NCBI RefSeq assembly: GCF_032884065.1
Contig: NC_088881.1
Span: 6,783,047 to 6,847,046 of the forward strand
From: Artemia franciscana
Lineage: Eukaryota > Arthropoda > Branchiopoda > Anostraca > Artemiidae
Direction: 5' to 3'
Length of the DNA: 64,000 nucleotides
In this document: piece by piece, positions 1 through 12,364 of the stretch
Layout of the letters: each line of letters opens with the position of its first letter
How positions within the stretch are numbered: position 1 is the first letter of the stretch
Notes under the pieces: model-generated
Told to the model about the DNA's origin: nothing
Databases searched by the model: none
What the model saw: the letters and a program-made list of their open reading frames with translations, nothing else
Program-made: the position numbers and the translations under genes

Positions 1-1080
1 ATTTCTAGCAAAATTCGCAGGGAGAGGGTCTTTTGTTGGAGGGGGGTATATGACACTACCCTCATATATGACCCTAATAATACATAATGAAGATCCTGTT
101 CATACAAGGTGCAACATGTCTAACTTTTTACTAAAAAGTTGATGATAGGAGTGTGGAAAGGTATTGGAGGGTCTCTGGTTCTTTGATGATGATGATGAGT
201 TTAATTCTCCTTCTCACTGGCCTGACTTGAGGATTAGGCACTTTGGATGAACACTGCTGAAATAAAAAAAAAAATAATCATAGGGATTTATCCCTTGAGA
301 TCTTGTGTAAAAATACAATTGTTGCTGAAATCACTATTATATTCTCATCAGTTGCTGCTGAGCTACAAAGAAGATCATGGTAGTCTTTAAGTTTGTTTAC
401 ACGCATAAGATAACGAAGTTTTTGTCTATGCCAGTCAGTGACTGGGCACTGATTTACTGTTTCCACCTGATCACAGTAGCAACCCTTTGGTTTTCTTTAA
501 AGAAGCCGGCTGAGTATGAATTTGTTCCTACATGTTCTGATTGCAGCCTGAATAGTATTCCTGGTTCTTTGGTTCTCTATTCATGCTAATTTAAAATATC
601 TGCGTAATTCCAGTTCAAACAACAAGTAGATTGCGGACCTTTTTGCAGAGAAGTTAACTACCGGAAAACCATAAACACAATGGAGGGGTTATGGGCTCAC
701 TTCATGCCTCCAATTACATAGACTGAGAATACCCGATTGATTCCGTTTCCAGCATGGAACAACATGCCGGCCTTCTAAGAAGAAATACACATCGAAAGGG
801 ACGTTTGGGTGAAGGGGAAAAGGTCACATTTCCAGTTCCGCCGTTCAGGCATGCGTATTAAAAGCCTTTAGAGGACTACCGTTCACGTCAGTAAGGTGCA
901 GCATGGGTGAGAGAGAGGGGGGAAACAGAGCGAAGGGGGGAGAGCGGGGAGAGGGGAAATAGGCAGATGAGGGAGAGGGAGGGAGGGAGAGATAGAAGGA
1001 GGGAGGTAAAAAGAGCGAGGGGGTTGCAAAGCTTATACTTTGTACCTCTACTGGTAGAAATTGAAAATCCTAGCATGACT
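1..1080. other. No gene recognised; purine-rich tract
   Basis: No convincing coding region is visible. Between about 906 and 1022 the plus strand is almost purely purine (G/A with only a few C or T), a low-complexity tract. Short phrases around 105-160 (a CAAGGTGCAACATG-like start followed by a run ending in AAAAAG) recur in the degenerate repeat block that follows, so this stretch probably belongs to the same decayed repeat family. Confidence 0.5.
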
Positions 1081-1860
1081 TTTGCTCAAACAAAGTGCCA
1101 TGTGCCTACCACTTTACTAAAAAGAGAAAGGTATTAAGTAGAGGGAGAGCTAGAGAACCCAAATTCCCAATTTTGTCCTTCCGTCACAGAGAATGACAAT
1201 ACTCCCATCACTCGGGCTCAAACAACGCTAACAAACTATTCCAAAGAATAAAAATTGACCCTTGGAGGGAGGTTTGTTGAGGGTGTCGGAGGGGATAATA
1301 TTGGAGTATCCTGTAGTCTACTTTATTTCGAGAAAAACACAAATAGAAAATCGGTACGTGGTTTTGGTTAAAACAAGGTCCAAATTCCCTACCTTTTTTC
1401 AAAAGAGTTAACAGAGGTTGGAGCGAGAAAGTGAAGCCGTAGGCCCGAATTTTGCCTCCAAAACGCATATCAAAATGTTTGTGTGATGCTACCTCAAACA
1501 AGGAACAACATGTTTACCCTTCTTATAAAAAACTGGCAGTGGGAGGGTACGCACAGATTGGCATCAGAAAAAATTGAGCCGATTGGGTTCTGCAATCATG
1601 CGGATTGAAAATTATTGCACAATTCCCATCAAACAAGGGGAAACGTCCATACCTTTCCTGCAAAACATTTGCACCGGGAGGAGCGAAAAAGAGGGTATTG
1701 AAGGGTATAGGCCCAATTTGTGCCTCCTATGATAAAGATGCAAATTTTGTGCACTATTCTCCTTCTAAGAAGGTGCAACACAACCGCCTTTCGGCAAACA
1801 GTTATTTGAGAGGGGATACCCAGGGTGATATTGACCCTTTTTGTGCCTCCAGCAAATCTT
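1080..1860. repeat. Degenerate tandem repeat, unit about 130 bp
   Basis: A recurring module (CAAACAAGGNNCAAC, then a short C/T-rich run, then an AAAA-rich run and a GGGAGG-type stretch) starts near 1088, 1370, 1495, 1629 and 1770. The last spacings are about 125-140 bp. Copies are strongly diverged. The open frame across part of it starts from TTG and resembles nothing I know. Confidence 0.4.
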
Positions 1861-2119
1861 TATGCCGAACAGCTCGTTTTTCGCAGAATCATTATCTTTT
1901 TCCCCTAATATGCACCAAAGAAAATAAGTTGCCAACCCCTAGAAACTTATTTACAATGATATAATATACATTAATCTGCTATTCAAGTCATTGCCAACAT
2001 TAAAATAAATGATATCTCTTTTAATTTAGTATTTGGTTTTCTTGTAATAATTAATCAAGTTTTTGAAATAAAGAATTTGGGATTTTTTGTTGACTCTAAT
2101 TTGAATTGAAAAAAAAAAA

Positions 2120-2889
2120 AACAGTGAAATTGCGTCGTCCAAGGCAGCAAGGGGCCTAGGTTTACTTCGTCGTTTTCGTAATGTTTTCCAGTTTCTGTTT
2201 TAAAGATTATTTGTGGCGCGATTATTCAACCTTATATTGCATATGGGTGTACCCTTTGGGCAGACAATTTTTATGCTAATTATAGAAGAATCCAGAAAAT
2301 TCAGAATAAAGCAGTTAGTCTTTTGGGGAAATTTTCTAATTTTAGTGATACACACACTTCTTATTCCCATTCTAAAATTTTGAATTTTGGTTAGTTACGG
2401 GATCACCAGTTATTAACAGTGGTATACCAATTATTTCGCCAGCTTGTTTTGTGGATATTTTTTCTGCTAATTCTGATTATGCTTTTTATCATACTAGAAA
2501 TGTGGATATGCTAGTATCTGAAATAAGAAATGTAGTGAGATCAGCTCATGTGTTTCGCCTTGTGAGTTTAACCCTCTGGAATAGCCTCCCAGACAGCATT
2601 AGGGGCTCTGAATCAGTTTCTTCATTTAAATCACAAGTAAAAAGTTCCTACTTGGTCGAGATGCAGGGTGAGAGCGGTTCTCTTGTGAGGGCTTAGTCGT
2701 TTTTTCTCTCTCTTTCTTCTTTTTATTATTTTTCTTCTTTTTTCTGTTTATTTATTTATATTTTACTGATAATGTCAATTAATTAATTAATTGAGTCACT
2801 ACACACAGGATATTTAACCTTCTAGTAGTGGCTATTTTGTTAATTGATTTTGTTGTTGTGAAATTAATAAAGCTTCTCTCTCTCTCTTG
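2120..2889 (+). mobile_element. 3' stub of a non-LTR retrotransposon (CR1/L2/Jockey-like)
   Basis: Translated in several frames, this stretch shows the C-terminal part of a LINE reverse transcriptase. Near 2145 there is a KAARGLGLLRRFRN block, then near 2220-2280 an IIQPYIAYGCTLWADN block typical of the RT thumb, then near 2560-2600 LWNSLPDSIR, the classical end of these polyproteins. Frame changes and stops break it. The 3' end is AT-rich, has an AATAAA-like signal near 2865 and finishes in a short (TCTC)n tail near 2876-2888, as CR1/L2-type elements do. It is severely 5' truncated and dead. Confidence 0.7.
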
Positions 2890-3179
2890 CTGTGGGTAAA
2901 TTTTTCAATATCTTCACTAAGAAGGTAAGCTACAATTTCTTTACCGATAGTATAGATGACTTTTAGTTTAGGAGGCAAATACGATACCATTCCTCTGCCT
3001 CTGTCCCAGACATGTAAAAAAAATGAGAGAAACACAAAGAGCAAAGAATCGCAATGACAGGCCTTACTATGATAGATCAATGAAAGAAACACAATGGCTG
3101 AAATGTCACTGAAATGGCTGAAAGAAACACAATGAAAGAAACGGTCACTAGCAGTAACGGGCAAAAGTAGATTCCAACC

Positions 3180-5150
3180 ACTTTCCACTCCGAGGGAAAA
3201 TGCTCTTTTTTTGGATATCTAAGTTTTTCTATCTATAATACTAATATATGCTGACAATAAGATCTGGAACCTATAGCCTTTCTAATTTTAGTCTGGCTAT
3301 AATTTGAAGCTACTACCTGTTTACCCGAGGAGAGTTTTCCTGCAAAACTCGGGCTGATGAAAAAAAAAAGCTTAGTGGAAACAGCTTGTGGTAGTCCGCT
3401 TTGATAAAAGTCCGCTTTTATCAAATTTATTTGATAAATTTTATCAAATTTATGTGGTAAAGTCCGCTTTGATATAGCCTTTCTAATTTTAGCCTGGATA
3501 TAATTTGAAGCTACTACCTGTTTACCCGAGGAGAGTTTTCCAGCAAAACTCGGGCTGATGAAAAAAAGCTTGGTGGAAACAGCTTGTGGTAGTCCGCTTT
3601 GATAAAAGTCCGCTTTTATCAAATTTATTTGATAAATTTTATCAAATTTATGTGGTAAAGTCCGCTTTGATATAGCCTTTCTAATTTTAGCCTGGATATA
3701 ATTTGAAGCTACTACCTGTTTACCCGAGGAGAGTTTTCCTGCAAAACTCGGGCTGATGAAAAAAAAGCTTGGTGGAAACAGCTTGTGGTAGTCCGCTTTG
3801 ATAAAAGTCCGCTTTTATCAAATTTATTTGATAAATTTTATCAAATTTATGTGGTAAAGTCCACTTTGATATAGCCTTTCTAGTTTTAGCCTGGATATAA
3901 TTTGAAGCTACTACCTGTTTACCGAGGAGAGTTTTCCAGCAAAACTCGGGCTGATGAAAAAAAAGCTTGGTGGAAACAGCTTGTGGTAGTCCGCTTTGAT
4001 AAAAGTCCGCTTTTATCAAATTTATTTGATAAATTTTATCAAATTTATTTGATAAATTTTATCAAATTTATGTGGTAAAGTCCACTTTGATATAGCCTTT
4101 CTAGTTTTAGCCTGGATATAATTTGAAGCTACTACCTGTTTACCCGAGGAGAGTTTTCCAGCAAAACTCGGGCTGATGAAAAAAAAGCTTGGTGGAAACA
4201 GCTTGTGGTAGTCCGCTTTGATAAAAGTCCGCTTTTATCAAATTTATTTGATAAATTTTATCAAATTTATGTGGTAAAGTCCGCTTTGATATAGCCTTTC
4301 TAATTTTAGCCTGGATATAATTTGAAGCTACTACCTGTTTACCCGAGGAGAGTTTTCCAGCAAAACTCGGGCTGATGAAAAAAAAAGCTTGGTGGAAACA
4401 GCTTGTGGTAGTCCGCTTTGATAAAAGTCCGCTTTTATCAAATTTATTTGATAAATTTTATCAAATTTATGTGGTAAAGTCCACTTTGATATAGCCTTTC
4501 TAATTTTAGCCTGGATATAATTTGAAGCTACTACCTGTTTACCCGAGGAGAGTTTTCCAGCAAAAATCGGGCTGATGAAAAAAAAGCTTGGTGGAAACAG
4601 CTTGTGGTAGTCCGCTTTGATAAAAGTCCGCTTTTATCAAATTTATTTGATAAATTTTATCAAATTTATGTGGTAAAGTCCGCTTTGATATAGCCTTTCT
4701 AATTTTAGCCTGGATATAATTTGAAGCTACTACCTGTTTACCCGAGGAGAGTTTTCCTGCAAAACTCGGGCTGATGAAAAAAAAGCTTGGTGGAAACAGC
4801 TTGTGGTAGTCCGCTCCGATTAAGACTTTAGTACATCATTTCAGCTCATACAGTAATTTCTGTCTCAAGGACAAGCAAAAAACATCCCTCTTTGACCCCA
4901 GGCAAGCATTATACGTAACGTCCCAAAACATCATATCCATAAAGCCAGCCAGTATTCCATATTTTCCGTAGAAACCACGGGTTTTAGGCCCTAGCCCTTT
5001 TCTCGCAATAAACTGGAATTGATAACATAAGAAACAAATGTACAAAACCAAGTACTTATGTACATTTTGTACTTATGTACTCAAGTAAGTTTATACTTAT
5101 GTACAAAATTTACGCAAGTACAAAACCAAGCGTTGCTCCATAACACAATA
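3180..5150. repeat. Dispersed repeat with internally expanded tandem array
   Basis: The flanks of the tandem array (3180-3271 and 4816-5150) match, in order and orientation, a single-copy version at about 33340-33845. Shared landmarks are a GGAAAATGC(CG)CTTTT start, a CTCAAGGAC(A/G)AGCAAAA...CCCCAGGCAAG block near 4865, and a CATATTTTCCGTA(G/A)AAACC block near 4957. In the 33-kb copy the sequence lies directly 3' of a Helitron helicase coding end, so this may be old Helitron 3' sequence. That origin is inference. Confidence 0.6.
3272..4815. repeat. Tandem array, about 7.7 copies of a ~200-bp unit
   Basis: The phrase TATAGCCTTTCTA begins at 3272, 3473, 3671, 3870, 4091, 4290, 4490 and 4689, giving spacings of 198-201 bp and one of 221 bp. 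The long unit carries an extra 22 bp, a duplication of an internal AAATTTATTTGATAAATTTTATC palindrome-rich segment. Units are highly similar, so the array is recent. Short minus-strand open frames through it are side effects of the repetition and are not annotated as genes. Confidence 0.9.
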
Positions 5151-5326
5151 AATAACTATAAGTTGATAACTTAGTATGTAAATGAAGGGTAACATCTCCT
5201 AGATAAATATTAGGGAACATTTTTTTCCTCAGTATTCAAGTGTCAGATTAGCAAAATAATTTGTATGAGTTAGAGCTAATTTCAACATTTTTTGTAACTA
5301 AAGGCTAAAAAACCTGGAGTAAAACA

Positions 5327-5510
5327 CGACAATCCACATTCAACCCACAACCAACATTAAAAATACCAAGATTGCCGACTCGGGTAGTTTTCTGTTAAGA
5401 AAATACCTTCGACAACCCATATTCAACCCACAACCCACATTCAAACTGCCAAGATTGCAGACTCCGGTAATTTTCTGTTAAGAGAATACCTTCGACCATC
5501 CACATTTCTG
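5327..5510. repeat. 83-bp unit repeated about 2.2 times
   Basis: CGAC(A/C)A(T/A)CC starts at 5327, 5410 and 5493. The intervening 83 bp share ATTCAACCCACAACC, CAAGATTGC and TTTTCTGTTAAGA blocks. Nothing coding is visible. Confidence 0.75.
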
Positions 5511-7012
5511 CATATATATTACTAATCTAACACAGCTAAACATTAATGAATCATTATATAATCCAAAAAATTACTTTATATAACTACTGACCTAAAATAA
5601 GTGACTGGTAAGCATGATACTTTCGAAGCCAAGCGCGTTTTCTATGCAGGATCACTAGATGGCAGCATTTTTGTTTCTTTCAATAAGATAAACAAGAACC
5701 TTAATCGTTTGATTTATATAGCATTTTGTCCTATTACTTACCTATCAAAATGCCTACAGATATAATAACCTTACCTATAAATATACCTGCAGTTCATTAC
5801 ACTACAAAATACCTTACCTATAAAATATTACTTACCTATCAGAATAAGGTGCTCGCATGCAGAAGTCATTGAAACAAGGGTATGAGCTTCAAGTACTTCT
5901 CCCGCTTCTTCTATTATTACTATAAAAATACAAAGAAATAAAAAGTCTATTTTGTGTTTGTTTTATTGTATTTTCTTTCGTTTTTCTTTTTCTTTTTTTT
6001 TTTATATGGATCGTTACAACTAGTTAAAGCAGAACGTATTTTTCTGTTTTTTTATTTATCATAAAAATACACCTTAAACGAGAGTTTGTATTGTAAGGCT
6101 GCTTCGGTAATAACTCCAACGCGTTGATAACACATCAAATTAAAAAAAAAGAACTCCAAACTAAAAAGGAAAAAAAATATATAAAACAAAAGAACAATTA
6201 CAACTACTGCTTGAATCGTGACGGCTCAATTCTTTTTATCTTTGCATTTTCCAACTTCTGTATCTTTATACCCAATAAGTTTAAAATTAAAACCCTTAGC
6301 CGTTCTTGAATGGAGCCGGAGCCCCAGCGGATTCCCCCCAGAAAATTCAGTATTAAAAAATTCATATTCTTCTTTTCTCCCACGTTTTTCATATGAGAAA
6401 AAACGTAGCACACAGTGAGTTTTCAAAAATATGATCGAACTCTATCATCTTACTTCATGCCCTACTGTAGTTTAGCAAACTAGGCCATTTGTAAACTTAA
6501 AAGATATTTCCGCCGTCCCATTGCTTCCCAACAATGTTAGCTAACAGGTTTCTGTTTGGACGGTGGAAACAGGATTATTAGCTATAAAAGTTTTTTGCTT
6601 TAAATTCTCCAATAAGTTTCTCCAACAAGTATTCGGTTTGTTAAAGATATTCTTCAACAACGATAGCTAACAGTTTTTAGCTAGACGGCGATAACACTGT
6701 TGTTTGGAAAAATTGTTAGTTAACAATTTCTTTCTTGGACGGTGGAAAAACCACTTTACACAGGATCTAATTCTAAAGTAATTTATGGTTTCTGAGATGA
6801 AAATTCTTATACGCGACATTAAGCAGTTTTGGTTCTCTTAGAACACTTTCATAGATACAAGCCATTTTGCCCAATATAATTTGGTATGTTGGCTCCAGAA
6901 AAGAGGAGTTGATGAGGATTATTACCGTTCAGGCCATTCACTACTATGACTCTAAGGACAACCCAGAGGTAATTAACGTAGGAAGGATTTCCATTCATTG
7001 AATGAGTGGGCT
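5511..7012. other. Non-coding, AT-rich; minor repeats
   Basis: No supported gene. Between about 6525 and 6755 a module with GTTAGCTAACAG followed by GGACGGTGGAAAC recurs three times with heavy divergence (near 6535, 6660 and 6712). The overlapping short frames at 6124-6426 have no recognisable content. Confidence 0.5.
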
Positions 7013-7013
7013 T

Positions 7014-9476
7014 AGATAAGATAAGATAAGATTTATTTGCAAAAGACTATCACAAGCTCTAAAGAGCCGAATTCGCTTTATATGTCACTAAAAGCTAAGA
7101 AAAAAAAATCAAAATAGTACATTAAGTCAAACACTTAAAATTAAAAGGGATTAAAAATGCAAAATCATCAAAGATAAAGGGCAAATCAGTAAACTTAACA
7201 ATTAAATTACAAAAACATTGCAGTAAATAAAAAAAGAATAAAAACGGCAATAGAGGAAAAGGGGAATTTGGCAATTACATAATCACGAATTATTATTAAG
7301 GTGTTCCAGAATAAAGGGTATAAAACTTTTGCGAAACCTTTCTGTAACAGCATGGATCGGAGAGTAAGTTGGGATTGCTAAGGAGGCTGACCGGGGGAGT
7401 CGGAGTCTAATGGGATTGTGAAAATCAGGGAGTAAGTCCTCAGTACGGGGATTGGAAATGACTGATTTAGCGAAAAGCAGGCAAATTTTTTCCCTCCTTT
7501 CTTTTAAGGTGGTAATGCGCGCAGCTTTAAGGAGGAAGGAGTATGGAATTTTGCCTTCTTTGTAAATGATCCTGAGCGAACGCTTTTGGACCGACTCGAT
7601 TTTGTCACTAAGTTCATTTGAAAGTTGCGAATGCCAGACCGGACATGCATATTCCAATAACGGCCTGATAAAGGATAAGTAAACACGGAGGGAATTTATC
7701 TTAGGACAATTAAATTTGTTTAGTAGTTTAAAAATGGATAGTGAAACATTTGCTTGTTTAACAATGTTGGATACATGTGTTTCCCACTTAAGATCATTAG
7801 AAATTGTGACACCAAGAAGCTAACATGTTTCACTAGCATTTCGCTTGGGATCGGATCGCAAAAAGCAGGAGTAGATTTCACAGATAATGACAATCAAGTT
7901 GATTGTCATTATCTGTGATTTAGTGGGATTTACTGTCATATTTAGATTCTTGGATTCATCCGAACATAGGGTTAGGATTTCAACGGGGTCACTTTTAATA
8001 TTCCTATGACATACTTCAAGGATCGACAAGTCATCGACATATTTCCATCTTTGGGGGAATTCCTTGCCAATTTCGTTAATCATGACAAAAAATAATAGTG
8101 GTCCCAATAAGGTTCCTTGAGGTATTCCACAGTACCTAGGGAGGGGGTTAGAGAAGGTATTTTTGTATTTTACAACTTGTGATCTGTCTGAAAGGAACGA
8201 TATAACAATATTTACTAAGAGTGGGTCAATTTCAAAGTTATCATGTAGTAAACGAATTAGGATAGTGTGGTCAACTAAGTCAAACGCTTTTTGGAAATCG
8301 ACTAAAACCAGGTTTAGCCAAACATTTGGTTTCTCTAGTTCACTTAGAATCGTGTGAGTCAAGTGTACAAGGTAATGGGTGGTGGAGGTTTTTCTTAAAT
8401 TACCAAACTGTCGGATGTCAATGCGTGGTACAATTTTAATTTTAAGCCAGTCACAAAGGAACCCTTCGTAAAGCTTAGAAAAAACTGAAGTGAGTGTAAT
8501 AGGACGCATGTTGGTTATAGTCAGACTGGAAGATTTCTTTGAGATGGGTGTTATAAAACATAGTTTCCAGCAACTTGGGAATTTACCAGATTTTGTAATT
8601 TGGCTAAAAATATCAGATAAAGGTCCAGCAATTGTGTCTGAAAAGGCTTTAATCAAGTCAGTTGGGATGTCTAATGGGCAAGTACTTGATTTTTTGGATT
8701 TTATTTATAATATCAGAGGGAGAAATTTGAGGGAAAGAGGTGGAGGGAGGAATAGTTTGACCTGAGCCAGTGAAAGGGGGGAGACTTTGTACTATGGACG
8801 CAAGATGCAGGTTCAAATCGTTGGCTATCTTGTAAGGGGGCTCAGGGAGATGAAAATTAACTTCAACAGGGTTTTTTTCGCAAATCTCTTTAATTTTCCT
8901 GTACCATTGTTTGGGTTTGTTAGAATACAAATCCTTAACCTTACTATTGTAATACCCAGAAGCTGCCTTTCTCAATTTTCTCTTCAGGAACTTTCTTAGA
9001 TCATTAGCCTGTGTGATATGTCCTTGCTTGAACAAATTGATTTTTTTCCTTATTAGTTTTTTAAAAGTCGCAGTAATGTAAGGTTTATCGGTAGAGCATA
9101 TTTTAATTTTTTTCACCGGAAAATGGGCTTCATAATTATTCCTCAATAAATTTTGGAGGGACAAAGCCTTGAAGTCGACATCATTTGTTTGGTACACAGG
9201 GGACCAATTTTCACTAGTGATCCAAGAGCCAAAATTGTAGAGTCCTGAGTCAATTAGAGGTCTAAAGACGGTTTCAGTAATAGTAAAGGAATGTTTAACT
9301 GTAGCTAGTGGAGATAGGAGTAGGCTAAAGTGGTAACTACCTCCGAGAGGGGGAAGAAAGGTGACGGGTCTGTAGAAATTTGACATATTGGTGCATATTA
9401 AATCAAGAGTAGAATTGCCTTTGGTAGTAGAAACTTTTACAATTTGTTTTAGACTAAAAGTATTCAGAATAAGGGA
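7014..9476 (-). mobile_element. 5'-truncated LINE of the CR1/Jockey group
   Basis: A minus-strand non-LTR retrotransposon, read from about 9476 down to 7014. It begins within the C-terminal end of the apurinic endonuclease domain (LNTFSLKQIVK and GNSTLDLICTN near 9470-9390), continues through the linker and reverse transcriptase, and ends with an AATAAA near 7035 and a (TCTTA)n tail at about 7014-7032. The short tandem tail without a long poly-A is usual for CR1/Jockey-type elements. Truncation within EN indicates incomplete reverse transcription at insertion. Confidence 0.88.
7283..9476 (-). pseudogene. LINE endonuclease/reverse transcriptase polyprotein, broken
   Basis: This would copy the element RNA into DNA at a nicked target. 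Visible parts in order: endonuclease end; RT N-terminal linker (KPKQWYRKIKEI); RT finger and palm blocks SCWKLCFITPISK and LVLVDFQKAFDLVDH near 8560-8290; the CGIPQGTLLGPLLF block near 8135-8095; the catalytic YVDDLS near 8040; then LLGVTISNDLKW near 7800 and the thumb block LEYACPVWHS near 7650. Breaks: a frameshift near 8690 between the linker and RT, a 41-nt palindrome at 7878-7918 that disrupts the frame after the YVDD region, and a TAG stop near 7820. It cannot encode an active enzyme as it stands. Confidence 0.85.
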
Positions 9477-9692
9477 TCAGATTTAAAAATTTGGCTCAAT
9501 TTACCTTGGTTTTCAGCCAAGCAGCTCAAGCCTTATTCTAGTGACATGTCTTACGTTTTAGCCACGGGTTTTCTAACTATTCGAATTATATTTCAGGAAG
9601 ATCCAACATGAATGCAACGTCTAAGAGTCAATTTTGCTTTTACAGGGGGAAATCTGTAACCCCTTCCAAGTCGTGTACCAAATTCATACTTT

Positions 9693-10440
9693 AATAGCAT
9701 GTCTATGAATTTGACACTCCTGCATTATGCTTTATTTGATATTGTTTTGTGTCAAATGGTATCACCTTAGTACCGGAAGAAGCCAAAGACCACATGAAGA
9801 TGAACTTACTGAATTTATTTTCAACGCGACAGGCGAAATTAAGAAAAAAGAAAGTCAACTATTTCGTCTAGTATCCGTCAACAAATATCGTCAGCTAATA
9901 GCATGTCTATGAAGTTTACAATCCTGCATTATGCTCTATTTGACATTGTTTTTGTCAAATGGTATCACCTTAGTACCGGAAGAAGCCAAAGACCACATGA
10001 AGATGAACTTACTGAATTTATTTTCAACGCGACAGGCGAGATTAAGAAAAAAGAAACTCAACTATTTCGTCAACTATCCGTCAACAAATATCGTCAACTA
10101 ATAGCATGTCTATGAATTTTACACTTCTGCATTATGCTTTATTTGATATTGTTTTTGTCAAATGGTATCACCTTAGTACCAGAAGAAGCCAAAGACCACA
10201 TGAAGATGAACTTACTGAATTTATTTTCAACGCGACAGGCGAGATTAAGAAAAAAGAAACTCAACTATTTCGTCAACTATCCGTCAACAAATATCGTCAA
10301 CTAATAGCATGTCTATGAATTTTACACTTCTGCATTATGCTTTATTTGATATTGCTTTTGTCAAATGGTATCACCTTAGTACCAGAAGAAGCCAAACATG
10401 AGGATGAACTTACTGAATTTATTTCAACGCGACAGGCGAG
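9693..10440 (+). repeat. 203-bp tandem array, first block (about 3.7 units)
   Basis: AGCATG at the unit start occurs at 9696, 9900, 10103 and 10306 (spacing 204, 203, 203). Each complete unit holds an ATG-initiated frame of about 70 codons containing WYHLSTGRSQRPHEDELTEF and a lysine-rich GEIKKK segment. It ends in TGA overlapping the next unit's second ATG (ATGTCTATGA). 203 is not a multiple of three, so frames of successive units are offset. I do not recognise the protein. The last unit is cut and runs into a poly-A of about 30 nt at 10443-10470. Confidence 0.9.
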
Positions 10441-10470
10441 ATTAAAAAAAAAAAAAAAAAAAAAAAAAAA

Positions 10471-10610
10471 TAGGCATTGCATGTAAAGCACCAAAAACAT
10501 AAGCACAATTTCAAGATCTAAGATAACTTCGGAGCGTCCTTAAATATGTTTTTTGATTTAAAAAATATGTGTATATATTTTTCTTATTTTTTCTACAAAA
10601 AAAAATTGTG
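10471..10610 (+). repeat. Shared 3' flank of the 203-bp arrays, copy 1
   Basis: Starting at TAGGCATTGCATGTAAAGC, this stretch is nearly identical to 13835-13975, the sequence following the second array. Both arrays therefore end in the same unique sequence. They are either two insertions of one element or products of a duplication. Confidence 0.85.
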
Positions 10611-12364
10611 TGTAGTTAAATTTCTGTTTTGCCCTTAAGATCAATAATTAGTCAATATAATTATCTACATTAAGTAATAAATCAATAAAATAGTAAATAA
10701 GTAACTCCTAACACTACAATAGCCTGTTGATAACCAGTTGCTACCAAAAGAAAGGTGCTAGAGTTTGCTAAAGTTTTCCTAGAATCCCCCTTTGCTTCAG
10801 TCTAAACTGCTGCAATCAGTGGCAGTCTTGGGGGGGGGGAATAGATGGAACACTTGCCCCTGGCGCAGAAATTTCAGGGGTGCAAATTTTCAATTAAATA
10901 CTCTAACGGCTATATTCATTTTGTAGTTTTTGAAGTTTTATTTTCATCAAAATAAAATAGAGGGCGCAGTTAGCAGTAAATATAAGCAAATTGAATCCAA
11001 TGTTCTCATTTTCCCCATATCTTCATCACCATTCCTTAAAAGTAAAAGTAGGTAGCAATAAAAGTGAGAAACTGCGATGATTTAGGTTCTTTTCAGTTGT
11101 TCCACGAACTCCAAGACATGAAAAAAATAATTCAACACCGACAGATTTCCGTACAGAAACCTATAGATGAGTTAGAATTAATTGTGCAATACGGAGATGA
11201 AGGGGTCTCCGAAAACGTAAGAGTTGCCTAACAAATATTATTAGTGATTGCAGTCCCGGTGTCCATTAATGAGAGATCGTTCACAACAGACCTTAGATGC
11301 TCCAGAGCCAGGAATGGCGCATTGGGCATCTATGAAACCTCACGAGACATCACGGAGCTGAGATGCAGCCATCAAGTCCTCCCACTATGGTTGAAGAGAC
11401 ATCTCCCCTGTGCTCAGATCCTGTTAATACTGCCGTCACAAGACGTGTCTTGCGCGACATATTTTGCACCTCGCTTCAGGGTGCCACTTATAAAATCAAC
11501 GTGAAAGCCGATCCTCTGGCATTCGAAGGACGTGGCCAAGGTGAGTCCATCTCCTACGTTACTAAATGTCATCAACTTATGGTCGACCAGTTTTCTGAAA
11601 AACTATGTTCGTAACCTTTCCCTGCCACGACATGTTCAGTATTTTTCTAAGGCACGTGTTTTCTAAGGCCAAGCAAGACCTGTTTCTCGAGTTGGACACT
11701 TAGTTTCCAGCATTTACTTGTATAAGGGGAAACGGACATCACATTATTATTCACGACACAGAGCTTCAAGGCGTATAATATTTCCTACTGCCTCATATTG
11801 GTTTCAACTTATTAAAAGCCGATGTAGTTTGTCCAATCCTCCTCTTGATTTTGTTAGTTATTTCACCATCTAGGACAATGGCTACATCTGACTCTCTGCT
11901 GACTCTGAAAATGCAACCAGGACTCTGAACTTGTTGAACTTCACTGAGGTAAGGATGCTGGGACTGGGATGCTTCTCTTTATTTAGCCTGCACTTGGTTC
12001 AGGCTAAATAAACTAACGTCACGAAATTCACTAACGTCAGACATCCCATCATACACCGCCAGTGACTCTACCAATTTTAGTATAGTCTGAGCTTCCATTC
12101 TACAAAGACACAAGCTGACAAAAATAAAAGAAAAAATAGGTCCAAACCCAAACGTCGCAGCACTTTTAATCAACCGCTACCCATTCTAACCATTCTAGTT
12201 TTCTTCCATTAAGGGTGCCAGGTGTGGGCTATTAACCTTAAAATGCAGCCCAAGGAATACTTTCGAAGAGGATACGGATAAAAAAAGAATAAAGATCTTC
12301 CAAAACCGCTAATGGGAGGGTGTCATCACCTGTGCACGTTCCAATGCTAGGTCTTTTTACGAAC
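10611..12364. other. Spacer between the two 203-bp arrays; nothing identified
   Basis: No recognised gene or mobile element. Two overlapping plus-strand frames at 11244-11614 are short, start on non-ATG or arbitrary codons and match no family I know, although GC content is locally higher there (about 11230-11620). They might be the last trace of a lost coding sequence, but nothing supports that. Confidence 0.4.

Noticed and set aside
3233-4019. Minus-strand ORFs with repeated KADFYQSGLPQAVSTKLFF
   Set aside because: They arise from the ~200-bp tandem array. Frames break at unit junctions and use non-ATG starts.
9903-10318. The 70-codon frames of the 203-bp repeat as independent genes
   Set aside because: They are listed within the repeat instead. 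Intactness of young repeat units alone does not show that they are translated.
11244-11614. Two overlapping plus-strand ORFs between the 203-bp arrays
   Set aside because: No motif, arbitrary starts and no splice context; not enough to call a gene.
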